Assembly: GCA_947456995.1 (NCBI GenBank)
Contig: CANGVB010000175.1
Coordinates: 1-7,406, forward strand
DNA: 7,406 nucleotides
Direction of reading: 5' to 3'
Source of the DNA: Bryobacteraceae bacterium
GTDB taxonomy: Bacteria; Acidobacteriota; Terriglobia; Bryobacterales; Bryobacteraceae
A model generated the notes under the pieces. The model saw only the letters and a program-made list of their open reading frames with translations, was not told where the DNA came from and ran no database searches. How positions within the stretch are numbered: position 1 is the first letter of the stretch; every line of letters begins with the position of its first letter. A program made the position numbers and the translations under genes. Of the stretch, positions 1 to 6,760 are shown piece after piece.

Positions 1-1152
1 GACGTCGACATTCTGGTTGCCGGCCCTGAAGCCGTGCAGGCTCTCGACACCTTCGCCAAATGGTCCAAGGTAGACGAGCTTCTCGCCAAAGGCGAAAACA
101 AAGCCTCAGCCCGCGTGGGGGTCGAAGGCATCCAGGTGGACGTCCGCGCACTCCCTACCGAATCCTTCGGTGCGGCCATGCAGTACTTCACCGGCAGCAA
201 AGAACACAACGTCAGCCTCCGCACCAGAGCCGTCAAGATGGGCTACACGCTCAACGAATATTCCCTCTCGCGCGAGAGCGACAACCAGATCATCGCCTCG
301 CTCACCGAAGAAGAAATCTACAACGCTCTCGGCCTCGCCTTCATCCCGCCAGAACTCCGCGAGAACACCGGCGAAATCGAGGCCGCCGAGCAGAACAAGC
401 TCCCCACCCTCATCGAACAATCCGCCATCCGCGGCGACCTTCACATGCACACCCGCGAGTCCGACGGCCGCGGCACCCTTGAAGAAATGGCCGCCGCCGC
501 AGTCCAGATGGGCTACGAATACATCGTCATCACAGACCACTCCAAAGCCCTCGCCATGGCCAACGGTCTCGACGAAAAGCGCGCCATCGACTTCGCAAAA
601 ATGGTAGCCGGCATCCCTGCCGGCGAGCTCGGCCTCAAGGTCTTCTCCGGCCTCGAGTGCGACATCATGAAAGACGGCTCAATGGACCTCGACAACGAAG
701 CGCTCTCACAACTCGATTTTGTTGTTGCCAGCGTCCACAGCCACATGAATCTCGACGAGCACGCCATGACAGACCGTCTCCTGGCCGCTCTCGAAAACCC
801 CTACATCCACACCATCGGCCACCCCACCGGCCGCGTCCTGCTGCATCGCGACGCCTATGCTTACGCCTTCGAAAAGATCGCCGCCAGGGCAGCCGAAAAA
901 GGCGTCTTCATGGAAATCAACGCCAGCCCCGAACGGCTAGACCTCCACGCCTCACTCATCCGCTCGGCCAAGTCGAGAGGTTGTAAGTTCACCATCTCTA
1001 CAGACGCACATCACCCCAAACACTTCCTCAACATGCGCTACGGCATCAAGATGGCCAGACGAGGCTGGCTTGAAACAGGCGACGTCATCAACACTCTGCC
1101 CCTCGCCCAATTCGAATACACAATAAGACAAAGCAGACTCGCCCGATGCTAG
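1..1152 (+). CDS. polX: DNA polymerase X family protein with C-terminal PHP domain (5' end missing)
   Basis: Bacterial PolX fills short gaps during base-excision repair, and its PHP domain supplies a metal-dependent 3'-5' exonuclease. The frame is open from base 1, so the start lies outside; 383 residues remain, against a usual 570-580. Fragment residues 1-4 (DVDI) are the end of the palm motif with the two metal-binding aspartates (D1, D3). The third aspartate is D47 in GIQVDVR. The PHP domain runs from about residue 145 to 370 with all its metal-binding motifs: HMH (H148, H150), D179-H180 in TDHS, E219 in GLECD, H246 and H248 in VHSH, H274 in GHPTGR, and D335/H337 in TDAHH. Both activities therefore look intact. 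A GTG at base 34 is internal. The stop overlaps the start of the next gene by 7 bases, suggesting co-transcription. The family call is very secure. Confidence 0.96.
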   Translation, partial: DVDILVAGPEAVQALDTFAKWSKVDELLAKGENKASARVGVEGIQVDVRALPTESFGAAMQYFTGSKEHNVSLRTRAVKMGYTLNEYSLSRESDNQIIASLTEEEIYNALGLAFIPPELRENTGEIEAAEQNKLPTLIEQSAIRGDLHMHTRESDGRGTLEEMAAAAVQMGYEYIVITDHSKALAMANGLDEKRAIDFAKMVAGIPAGELGLKVFSGLECDIMKDGSMDLDNEALSQLDFVVASVHSHMNLDEHAMTDRLLAALENPYIHTIGHPTGRVLLHRDAYAYAFEKIAARAAEKGVFMEINASPERLDLHASLIRSAKSRGCKFTISTDAHHPKHFLNMRYGIKMARRGWLETGDVINTLPLAQFEYTIRQSRLARC

Positions 1153-1889
1153 CCCTTACTCTTCTTCTACTCGCCGCCAGCCCTTCTCCAGAGAGCCTCT
1201 TCCAAACCGCCAAGGTCCGCCACGAGGCCCAATCCGCAAAGAAGTTCACCTACCGCGAAGAGCTCGAACAATGGGCCACGGCAAAGGACGGCACACTCAA
1301 ACTCACCAGCACCAAAACCTTCGACGTCATCATGCTCGAAGGCGACAACTACCGCAAGCTCACTTTGATTGACGGCAAGCCCCTTGATGCCAAGCTTCAA
1401 AAGCAGGTCGACGAAGACCTTGAGAAAACCCGCACAGCCCGGCGGCGTAGCCTGAAATCCATCACCCGCACCCTTTCGTCAGGCGCTCTCAGCGACATTC
1501 CCCGCCTCTTCTCACTCAGCCTCATTGGGGAAGAGCTAATCAACGGCCGCAAGACCTGGCGCGTCGAAGCAACCCCGAACCCAGCCTACAAGCCAGCCAA
1601 CAAAGAAGAAGAAAAGCTCCGCAACACCACACGCACTTACTGGTTCGACCAGGCCGACGGCATCGACATCAAAAGCCGCATCGTCTACACAAAAACCACC
1701 AACGGCTTCCAGCCCGGTACGGAGATTGAAGTCAACCTTTCCAGCGTCAACGGCACCTGGCTCGCAGACACCCTCTTCTTTCGCTTTGACCTCAAGGCCA
1801 TGGCCGTCATGAAGGCAAAGGGCGAAGCCCGGCATCGCTTCTTCGACTACAAACTCTTTGAAGCGGAAAGCAAACTACTGCCCAACTAA
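1146..1889 (+). CDS. Secreted protein of unknown function, LolA/RseB-like fold suspected
   Basis: This 247-residue protein starts at an ATG inside the last codons of polX. The start is chosen because it gives an immediate signal peptide: a leucine-rich core at residues 2-11, cleavage probably after the alanines at 10-11, and no lipobox cysteine. The mature part is rich in Lys, Thr and Glu and looks like alternating beta strands. Landmarks are Y36, D48-G49, D76-G77-K78, a basic run at 98-101 (ARRR) and WFDQADG at 166-172. The same landmarks at nearly the same spacing occur in the minus-strand protein at 4169-4963, so the two are distant paralogues. The pattern recalls outer-membrane lipoprotein-sorting (LolA/RseB-like) folds and a family common in Acidobacteria; that is inference, and the substrate is unknown. 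No clear Shine-Dalgarno sequence precedes the ATG, so translation may be coupled to polX. The xylanase gene follows after 12 bases. Confidence 0.9.
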   Translation: MLALTLLLLAASPSPESLFQTAKVRHEAQSAKKFTYREELEQWATAKDGTLKLTSTKTFDVIMLEGDNYRKLTLIDGKPLDAKLQKQVDEDLEKTRTARRRSLKSITRTLSSGALSDIPRLFSLSLIGEELINGRKTWRVEATPNPAYKPANKEEEKLRNTTRTYWFDQADGIDIKSRIVYTKTTNGFQPGTEIEVNLSSVNGTWLADTLFFRFDLKAMAVMKAKGEARHRFFDYKLFEAESKLLPN

Positions 1890-1901
1890 GATCAAAACGA
1901 A

Positions 1902-4172
1902 ATGCGCAACTTTTACTTCATTGGCCTGCTTGCAGCATTCACGGCCTTTCCCCAATCCCTGCTGCCAGACAGCGCCTTTGAAGCAAGACAAAGTACCGGC
2001 TCAGCCAGCACCGAAATCGTATCCGTCGACGGCCAAATCTTCACCCAGGCGCTCCGCATCGAAACGGCGCAACCCGGCGGCAAACGTAGCGACGCATCCG
2101 CCTTCTGGACAAACACCGCCCCCATCGCAACCAACGAAAGACTGCGAATTTCCTTCTGGGTCCGCAAGACCGCCCCGGCCGATCGCTTCAACATCCGCGC
2201 TACCCTTCGCCTTGAAGAAGCCAACACCCCACCCATCCTCGACACGGTCTTCCCAATCAACACAGATACCTGGACCTTCTACGCCTTCGACCTCACAGCA
2301 TCCAAAGCCTACGACACACAATCCCTGACGCTCAGCTTTCTCCACGGCCAGGGCCCGCAGATTTACGAAATCGGCAACCTCCAGTGGACCCGCCAACCCG
2401 CACTCCCACCCCTCAGCGTTGAAGGCGAGCCGATGGAGCCAGTCGGCGATTGGGCCCGTGCCTCCAGCTATTTCGACGGCAGCTCTGGCGGCGGCTCAGC
2501 CCGCCTGGTCCCGGTCGAAGGCCAAAGCTTCACACAGGCCATGCGCATCACCACCAACGGCCCCTCTACCGACATCTTCCGCGCCGCTCTCTCCTGGCCG
2601 CTCATCCGCCCCACCACCCGCAACGACGTCATGCACGTCAGCTTCTGGGTCCGTCGCATCTCCAGCCCCTCCCCGAGCATCCAGGCCACGGCCATCGTCG
2701 AACGCAACGGCGGCAACTTCTCAAAATCTCTCCAGATCAGCCTCCCGGTGGAAACCAGCGAGTGGCAGCGCTTCGAGATGCCCTTCCGCATGGACGACAA
2801 CTATGTTCGCGACGGTGCCGTCTTCCGTTTCCAGTTCGGCGCCGGGCCACAAGCCTTTGAAATCGCCGATGTCAAACTCCTCCACTACGGCACTCGCGCC
2901 ACCCTCGAACAACTCCCCGTTCAATTCACTTACCCCGGCCGTAATGCCGTCGACGCCCCGTGGAAGCGCGACGCCCTCGCGCGCATCGAAGCAGACCGCA
3001 AGGTGGATCTCACTCTCAGCATCATCGACTCTGAAGGCAACCCCGTCAAAGGCGCAACCGTCGCGGTGCAACAACTCTCGCAAGCCTTCCGATACGGCAG
3101 TGCCATCACCGCCGCCGGCATCATGGGCACCACCGCCGACGACGCTCAATACCGCAGCCGCATCGAGAGCCACTTCAACACCATCGTCTTTGAGAACGAC
3201 CTCAAATGGCCCTTCTGGGAAGCCTCCACCAGCTTCCCCCAGGCCCGCACTCGCAATGCCATCCGCTGGTTTGAAGATCGCAATATCCCCATGCGTGGCC
3301 ACGTCCTCGTCTGGCCCAGTTGGCGCAACACCCCGGCAGACCTCCCGAACCTCAGCCCCGAAGCACTCCGCACCAGAATCGACAATCGCATCCGCACCGC
3401 CCTCTCCGATTCAGGCGTGTCCGGCAAGCTCTATCACTGGGATGTCTTGAACGAACCCTACAACAACTTCGACATCCAGGGCCGCATCCCCGGCGTTACA
3501 GGCGTCACGGCCACCCCGGGCAGACTGGGCAATGAAGAAGCCCTACGCTGGTTTGAACTCGCCCGTCAAACCGATCCGAGCGCCAAGCTCTTCCTCAACG
3601 ACTACAACCAGTTTGAATCCGGCAACGTGAATGGCGTCCACCTCAACTACACCTACGCCTTCCTGCAATTCCTCAAAGACCGCAACGCCCCCGTTGACGG
3701 CTTCGGCTTCCAGTCCCACTTCGGCACGCCTCAATCCATTGATGTCATCGACACCATCGTCAAGCGTTACGCCGACTCGGTCCCCTACACCTTCGCCGTC
3801 AGCGAATTCGACGTCAACACTCCCGACGAAGCAATCCAGGCCGACTTCACCCTGGACTTCATGACCTACATCTTCAGCCAGAGCCGCTTTGAAGACTTCC
3901 TCATGTGGGGCTTCTGGGAGCGTCGCCACTGGCTCCCCCGCGGAGCCATGTATCGCGCCGACTGGTCCTCCAAGCCCAACGCCATCGTCTCGAACAACTT
4001 ACTCTTCCGCGACTGGTGGACAGACATCAGCGGCGAAAGCGACGAAGAAGGCAAGCTCAAAGCCCGCGTCTTCAAAGGCACCCATCAAGTCACCGTCCGC
4101 TATGGCGACACCGTCAAAGTGCTAAACGTGGACGGTACCAGCAGCAAAGAAATCCAGATCGACCTCCGCTAA
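1902..4172 (+). CDS. Secreted GH10 endo-1,4-beta-xylanase-like enzyme with two tandem carbohydrate-binding modules
   Basis: GH10 enzymes cleave beta-1,4-xylan with retention of configuration. The 756-residue protein has a signal peptide (about 1-18), two duplicated beta-sandwich modules of CBM4/9 type (about 20-166 and 178-330), a small beta segment (367-395), a GH10 barrel (about 396-700) and a beta-rich C-terminal tail (about 715-756). Active-site motifs are present: ENDLKW (431-436), RGH (H467), WDVLNEP with acid/base E518, NDYN (566-569), GFQSHF (H606) and VSEFD with nucleophile E635. Departures from consensus: the second histidine of RGHTLVWH is P472, and the C-terminal tryptophan motif reads WGFWERRHW (669-677). 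These, with the beta segment before the barrel, resemble plant-like GH10 proteins also seen in soil bacteria, so the exact substrate is uncertain. No Shine-Dalgarno is clear. The stop shares bases with the stop of the convergent gene. Confidence 0.95.
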   Translation: MRNFYFIGLLAAFTAFPQSLLPDSAFEARQSTGSASTEIVSVDGQIFTQALRIETAQPGGKRSDASAFWTNTAPIATNERLRISFWVRKTAPADRFNIRATLRLEEANTPPILDTVFPINTDTWTFYAFDLTASKAYDTQSLTLSFLHGQGPQIYEIGNLQWTRQPALPPLSVEGEPMEPVGDWARASSYFDGSSGGGSARLVPVEGQSFTQAMRITTNGPSTDIFRAALSWPLIRPTTRNDVMHVSFWVRRISSPSPSIQATAIVERNGGNFSKSLQISLPVETSEWQRFEMPFRMDDNYVRDGAVFRFQFGAGPQAFEIADVKLLHYGTRATLEQLPVQFTYPGRNAVDAPWKRDALARIEADRKVDLTLSIIDSEGNPVKGATVAVQQLSQAFRYGSAITAAGIMGTTADDAQYRSRIESHFNTIVFENDLKWPFWEASTSFPQARTRNAIRWFEDRNIPMRGHVLVWPSWRNTPADLPNLSPEALRTRIDNRIRTALSDSGVSGKLYHWDVLNEPYNNFDIQGRIPGVTGVTATPGRLGNEEALRWFELARQTDPSAKLFLNDYNQFESGNVNGVHLNYTYAFLQFLKDRNAPVDGFGFQSHFGTPQSIDVIDTIVKRYADSVPYTFAVSEFDVNTPDEAIQADFTLDFMTYIFSQSRFEDFLMWGFWERRHWLPRGAMYRADWSSKPNAIVSNNLLFRDWWTDISGESDEEGKLKARVFKGTHQVTVRYGDTVKVLNVDGTSSKEIQIDLR
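1959..2891 (+). repeat. Internal duplication: two CBM4/9-like modules in the xylanase
   Basis: The two modules (residues about 20-166 and 178-330) align along their length. VDGQIFTQALRI matches VEGQSFTQAMRI, RISFWVRK matches HVSFWVRR, the stretch ending TDTWTFYAFDL matches TSEWQRFEMPF, and GQGPQIYEIGNLQ matches GAGPQAFEIADVK. The DNA has diverged far more than the protein motifs, so this is an old duplication and not a recent tandem repeat. Module boundaries are approximate. Confidence 0.85.
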
Positions 4173-4963
4173 GGCCCGCTCCGGATCATCTTCACCGGCG
4201 GCCTCGGGCTCAGATTCGACCAGTGCGTCTCAATCTCCTGACGCAACGACTTCACCATCAACACGCGTAAGTCGTAGCGGATCCGCTGCCACACCTCAAA
4301 CCAAACTCCGATATCCCACTTCTTCCGCTCCATCTCGAAATGCGTTCCCTTCTCAAGCTTCCCCAGCAATCCAAATCCGACACTGATCGTGTCGAAAATT
4401 TCGATGTCTAGAAACGTCATTTCTCCATCCTGCTGATCTACCCAAACTTTGCCGCGAACCTTCTCAAACGCCTTCGCCCGCATCGTCTTGGCCTTGTAGC
4501 CTTTTTGCGGGGAAAAACTCAAAACATCCGCTGGCCGGCCATGCCGGTCTTCCACGCCGATCTTGCGAAACTCCAGCGCATCCGGCATCTCATCCATCCA
4601 GCCCTCTTCCTCAAAACGCGGCTTCATCGGAGTCTTCCGCATCTCGATTACAGACCGGCGTAGTTTCTCTTCCTGCTTGGTAATCTCCTCAGCCGTAAGC
4701 ACCTTCCCATCCTTCTCAATCACCCGCGTAACAACCTGTTCTTCCCATGGGTCTCGCCGTTGGATCGATACAGATTCAGATTTCACATGCCCATCGGCTC
4801 CAAGCTCACGCTTCACAACCCGCTTCTGAAAAAGATAGTTTTCCTTGTCCTTCGCCTTCAATTGCATTTTCTTCAATGAAGCACGCACTCGCTCCCTGCC
4901 GACGATAGTCCCGTCCTGCGCGCTCAGACAAAATACACAACAAATTAAGATGAGTATCCGCAT
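4169..4963 (-). CDS. Secreted protein of unknown function, paralogue of the 1146-1889 product
   Basis: This 264-residue protein begins with a signal peptide (MRILILICCVFCLSA, cleavage probably before Q16). The cysteines do not form a standard lipobox, so it is probably soluble in the periplasm. The start is firm: an in-frame TGA lies 12 bases upstream, and AAGGAGGT precedes the ATG, though only 3 bases away. The mature part is highly charged and carries Y43, D57-G58, D85-G86-K87 and VWVDQQDG (173-180). The intervals match those of the upstream plus-strand protein (28 residues from DG to DGK in both; 89-90 from DGK to the WxDQxDG tryptophan), so they share a fold and probably ancestry. A stretch at 106-125 is rich in Met, Glu and Pro. 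The function is unknown; a lipoprotein-sorting-like beta fold is a guess. It converges with the xylanase, sharing CTAA at the stops, and diverges from the Nudix gene. Confidence 0.92.
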   Translation of the reverse strand: MRILILICCVFCLSAQDGTIVGRERVRASLKKMQLKAKDKENYLFQKRVVKRELGADGHVKSESVSIQRRDPWEEQVVTRVIEKDGKVLTAEEITKQEEKLRRSVIEMRKTPMKPRFEEEGWMDEMPDALEFRKIGVEDRHGRPADVLSFSPQKGYKAKTMRAKAFEKVRGKVWVDQQDGEMTFLDIEIFDTISVGFGLLGKLEKGTHFEMERKKWDIGVWFEVWQRIRYDLRVLMVKSLRQEIETHWSNLSPRPPVKMIRSGP

Positions 4964-4965
4964 GT

Positions 4966-4973
4966 ACCTCCTT
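4966..4973 (-). promoter_or_regulatory. Strong Shine-Dalgarno of the 4169-4963 gene
   Basis: On the minus strand this reads AAGGAGGT, with AGGAGG ending three bases before the ATG. It is the clearest ribosome binding site in the window; most other genes here lack a recognisable one. The short spacing is unusual, but no other start codon in that frame fits, since a TGA lies just upstream. Confidence 0.75.
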
Positions 4974-4987
4974 ACTCAGTCATGCTT

Positions 4988-5007
4988 AGAGTATATGAAA
5001 ATACTCT
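4988..5007. repeat. Inverted repeat centred on the Nudix start codon
   Basis: Perfect 7-base arms AGAGTAT and ATACTCT are separated by six bases, ATGAAA, which are the first two codons of the Nudix gene. It could be a dimeric repressor site between the divergent genes or an mRNA hairpin presenting the start codon in its loop. It may also be chance: 7-base arms are short and AT-rich. The palindrome itself is seen directly; its function is inferred. Confidence 0.4.
4990..4995 (-). promoter_or_regulatory. Candidate -10 element for the 4169-4963 gene
   Basis: The minus strand reads TATACT, one base from TATAAT. Transcription would begin near 4983, giving a leader of about 20 bases that holds the AAGGAGGT site. 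No good -35 hexamer is visible (CTCTTC at a 17-base spacer), so the call is tentative. The element lies within the left arm of the inverted repeat at 4988-5007 and touches the first base of the Nudix start codon. Confidence 0.3.
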
Positions 5008-5525
5008 CATCAGAAGAGAAGTACCGCTGCAGTCTCTTCAGCGTCTCAGAAGACATCGCCAAAGATACCGACGGGTTCGAGATCAAACGTGCCATCGTTC
5101 ACCACCCCGGATCCGCCGTAATCCTTGTCGTCGACGACAAAAAGAAAATTCTCCTCGTCCGCCAATACCGCCTCCCCGCTGGCAGCAAGGTATGGGAACT
5201 CCCGGCCGGCAAAATCGATCCCGGTGAAAACGTCCTTCAGGCTGCCAAGCGTGAACTCATGGAAGAAACCGGCTACAAAGCCACCACCTGGAAGAAGCTC
5301 GCCAGCTACTGGGCTAGCCCCGGCTTCCTGGCCGAGAAGATGACAATCTACCTCGCCACAGACCTCAAAGCAGGCATCGCCACACCCATGGACGACGAAC
5401 GCATCGAAGCCCGCTGGTTCACCTCAAAAGAACTCGACACCCTCATCCGCGAAGGCAAAATGGATGACGGCAAAACCCTGATCGGCTACCTCACCTGGAA
5501 GCGTTTTCACGCATCCACGCGATAA
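4995..5525 (+). CDS. nudF: Nudix hydrolase, ADP-ribose pyrophosphatase type
   Basis: The likely reaction is hydrolysis of ADP-ribose to AMP and ribose 5-phosphate, a cytoplasmic housecleaning step. With the start at 4995 the protein has 176 residues, a little short of typical NudF proteins. It carries a perfect Nudix box at 72-94 (G72, E78, R86-E87-L88, E90-E91, G93). P109 in SPGF lies 16 residues after G93, the hallmark of ADP-ribose pyrophosphatases, and is followed by E114. Residues 26-33 (DGFEIKRA) and 52-60 (ILLVRQYRL) are also typical. In-frame ATGs at 4950 and 4962 exist but would overlap the divergent gene and add a sequence unlike the family, whereas MKILSSEE fits family N termini as I recall them. 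No Shine-Dalgarno is evident, and the start codon sits in the loop of an inverted repeat. The 3' end overlaps rdgB by 35 bases, tail to tail. Specificity for ADP-ribose over other NDP-sugars is inferred. Confidence 0.94.
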   Translation: MKILSSEEKYRCSLFSVSEDIAKDTDGFEIKRAIVHHPGSAVILVVDDKKKILLVRQYRLPAGSKVWELPAGKIDPGENVLQAAKRELMEETGYKATTWKKLASYWASPGFLAEKMTIYLATDLKAGIATPMDDERIEARWFTSKELDTLIREGKMDDGKTLIGYLTWKRFHASTR

Positions 5526-6060
5526 GCTTGCCAATCGCCTCACCCCGGTGCGACACACCGGCCTTCCGCTCTTTGGGCACCTCTGCAAAGCTCTGCCCAA
5601 AGGGCGGATACAGAAAGTAAGGGTCATAACCAAAGCCACCCGCCCCGCGCGGCGCGTCCAGAATTTCACCTTCTACCGTCCCGCGAAACGTACCCAGTAC
5701 TCGATCCCCATCCACAAGCGCAATCACACACACATAACGCGCACCACGCACAGCCTGCCCGGCCATCTCACGCACCAGCCGCGCATTATTCGCCGCATCA
5801 TCCCCAGCCCAACGAGCAGAATGCACCCCCGGCGCTCCACCCAGGGCATCCACCTCAAGCCCGGAATCCTCAGCAATCAGCCAGCCCTCACAATGCGCCC
5901 CATAATAAAGCGCCTTCTGAATCGCATTGGCCTCAAACGTATCTCCGGTCTCGGGAGACAAAGGCAAAGTCTTCATCGAGGGCAGCATCTCGATCTCAAG
6001 ACCCGCCCCCTCAAACTCACGTATCTTCCCAGGATTACTGGTAGCGAGATAAAGCTTCAT
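5491..6060 (-). CDS. rdgB: XTP/dITP pyrophosphatase (Ham1/RdgB family)
   Basis: RdgB hydrolyses the non-canonical purine nucleotides dITP, ITP and XTP to monophosphate and pyrophosphate, keeping deaminated purines out of DNA and RNA. From the ATG at 6060 the protein has 189 residues, close to the usual 195-200. Motifs in order are SNPGK (8-12), [12 protein letters not shown] with catalytic D65 (64-75), [10 protein letters not shown] (77-86), GFGYDP (142-147) and SHRG (170-173), all intact. A TTG at 6072 could add four residues (MDCK), but the ATG places the first strand exactly as in the family. The start lies 26 bases inside the end of rph, so the two genes are surely co-transcribed and probably translationally coupled. 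The pair rph-rdgB is a known conserved neighbourhood in bacteria. The 3' end overlaps the Nudix gene by 35 bases on the opposite strand. Confidence 0.97.
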   Translation of the reverse strand: MKLYLATSNPGKIREFEGAGLEIEMLPSMKTLPLSPETGDTFEANAIQKALYYGAHCEGWLIAEDSGLEVDALGGAPGVHSARWAGDDAANNARLVREMAGQAVRGARYVCVIALVDGDRVLGTFRGTVEGEILDAPRGAGGFGYDPYFLYPPFGQSFAEVPKERKAGVSHRGEAIGKLIAWMRENASR

Positions 6061-6760
6061 TTTGCAATCCAATCAACTCTTGTATTCCACCGCGAGCCAG
6101 CTCAATCATCGCCCCAAGCTGCGGGTCGTCAAACGGAATCTGCTCGGCCGTTGCCTGCACTTCGATAAACTTCCCTGCCCCGGTCATTACCAGATTCATA
6201 TCCACATCGGCCGCAGAATCTTCTTCATAGCAAAGATCCAGCACCGGCACACCCTTCACAATGCCAACACTCGTTGCCGCCACAGCATCGCGAAACGGAG
6301 ACTTCTTCAACACCCCGCCTGCCAGCATCTTCTTCACCGCGATCCCAAGCGCCACATAAGCCCCTGTAATCGCCGCCGTGCGCGTCCCACCATCGGCCTG
6401 CAACACATCACAGTCCACAACAACAGTCCGCTCCCCAAGCGCCGCCGTATCGATCACCGCCCTTAGCGAGCGTCCAATCAATCGCTGAATCTCCATCGTG
6501 CGCCCGCTCTGCCGGCCCTTCACCACTTCCCGGGGCGTACGAGTGATCGTTGCCCTCGGCAGCATCGAGTACTCTGCCGTTACCCAGCCACTACCCTTGC
6601 CACGCAGAAAGCCCGGCACGCCGTCTTCTACCGTTGCCGCACACAGCACTCGCGTGTGCCCAACAGAGATCACAACAGACCCCTCGGCGGTAAGCAAAAA
6701 ATCAGTTTCCAACTTGGTGGGCCGCAATTGCGCAGCCGTCCGTCCATCGATTCGAATCAT
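6035..6760 (-). CDS. rph: Ribonuclease PH
   Basis: RNase PH is a phosphate-dependent 3'-5' exoribonuclease that trims tRNA 3' ends, releasing nucleoside diphosphates; it works as a hexamer in the cytoplasm. The 241 residues match the family length. Signatures are R3/D5-G6-R7 at the N terminus, [19 protein letters not shown] (53-71), the basic stretch [19 protein letters not shown] (82-100) with R87, [19 protein letters not shown] (116-134) with the phosphate-binding GGTR, and [11 protein letters not shown] (179-189) with the acidic pair D181/D187. Nothing appears missing, so it should be active. Its ATG overlaps the TGA of the upstream 54-residue membrane protein gene as ATGA, and its 3' end contains the start of rdgB. 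AGGA stands about 11 bases before the ATG, a weak ribosome site. Confidence 0.98.
   Translation of the reverse strand: MIRIDGRTAAQLRPTKLETDFLLTAEGSVVISVGHTRVLCAATVEDGVPGFLRGKGSGWVTAEYSMLPRATITRTPREVVKGRQSGRTMEIQRLIGRSLRAVIDTAALGERTVVVDCDVLQADGGTRTAAITGAYVALGIAVKKMLAGGVLKKSPFRDAVAATSVGIVKGVPVLDLCYEEDSAADVDMNLVMTGAGKFIEVQATAEQIPFDDPQLGAMIELARGGIQELIGLQNEALSRYQ

Noticed and set aside
34..36. GTG as a start codon for the PolX fragment
   Set aside because: The frame is open upstream to base 1, and the first residues (DVDI) are part of the catalytic palm motif, so the gene continues beyond the window edge.
2721..3302. Minus-strand open frame of 193 codons antisense to the xylanase
   Set aside because: It has no recognisable motif, signal or neighbour coupling, and similar antisense frames occur under every GC-rich gene here.
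2419..3450. Long plus-strand open frame of 343 codons in a second frame of the xylanase gene
   Set aside because: It is very rich in Ser, Ala and Pro with no domain motifs, and it lies wholly within the GH10 gene whose motifs are unmistakable; it is a by-product of GC-rich codon use.
4174..4209. Possible stem-loop (GCCCG with CGGGC, inner CCGG with CCGG) as a terminator after the xylanase
   Set aside because: The stem is interrupted by unequal internal loops, has no run of T after it, and lies within the coding end of the convergent gene.
4845..4994. Longer N terminus for the Nudix protein
   Set aside because: It would overlap the signal-peptide end of the divergent gene, and the added residues do not look like a Nudix N terminus; the ATG at 4995 fits the family better.
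5548..6168. Plus-strand open frame of 206 codons antisense to rdgB and rph
   Set aside because: It is rich in Arg, His and Pro with no fold-like pattern; the minus strand carries complete family motifs.
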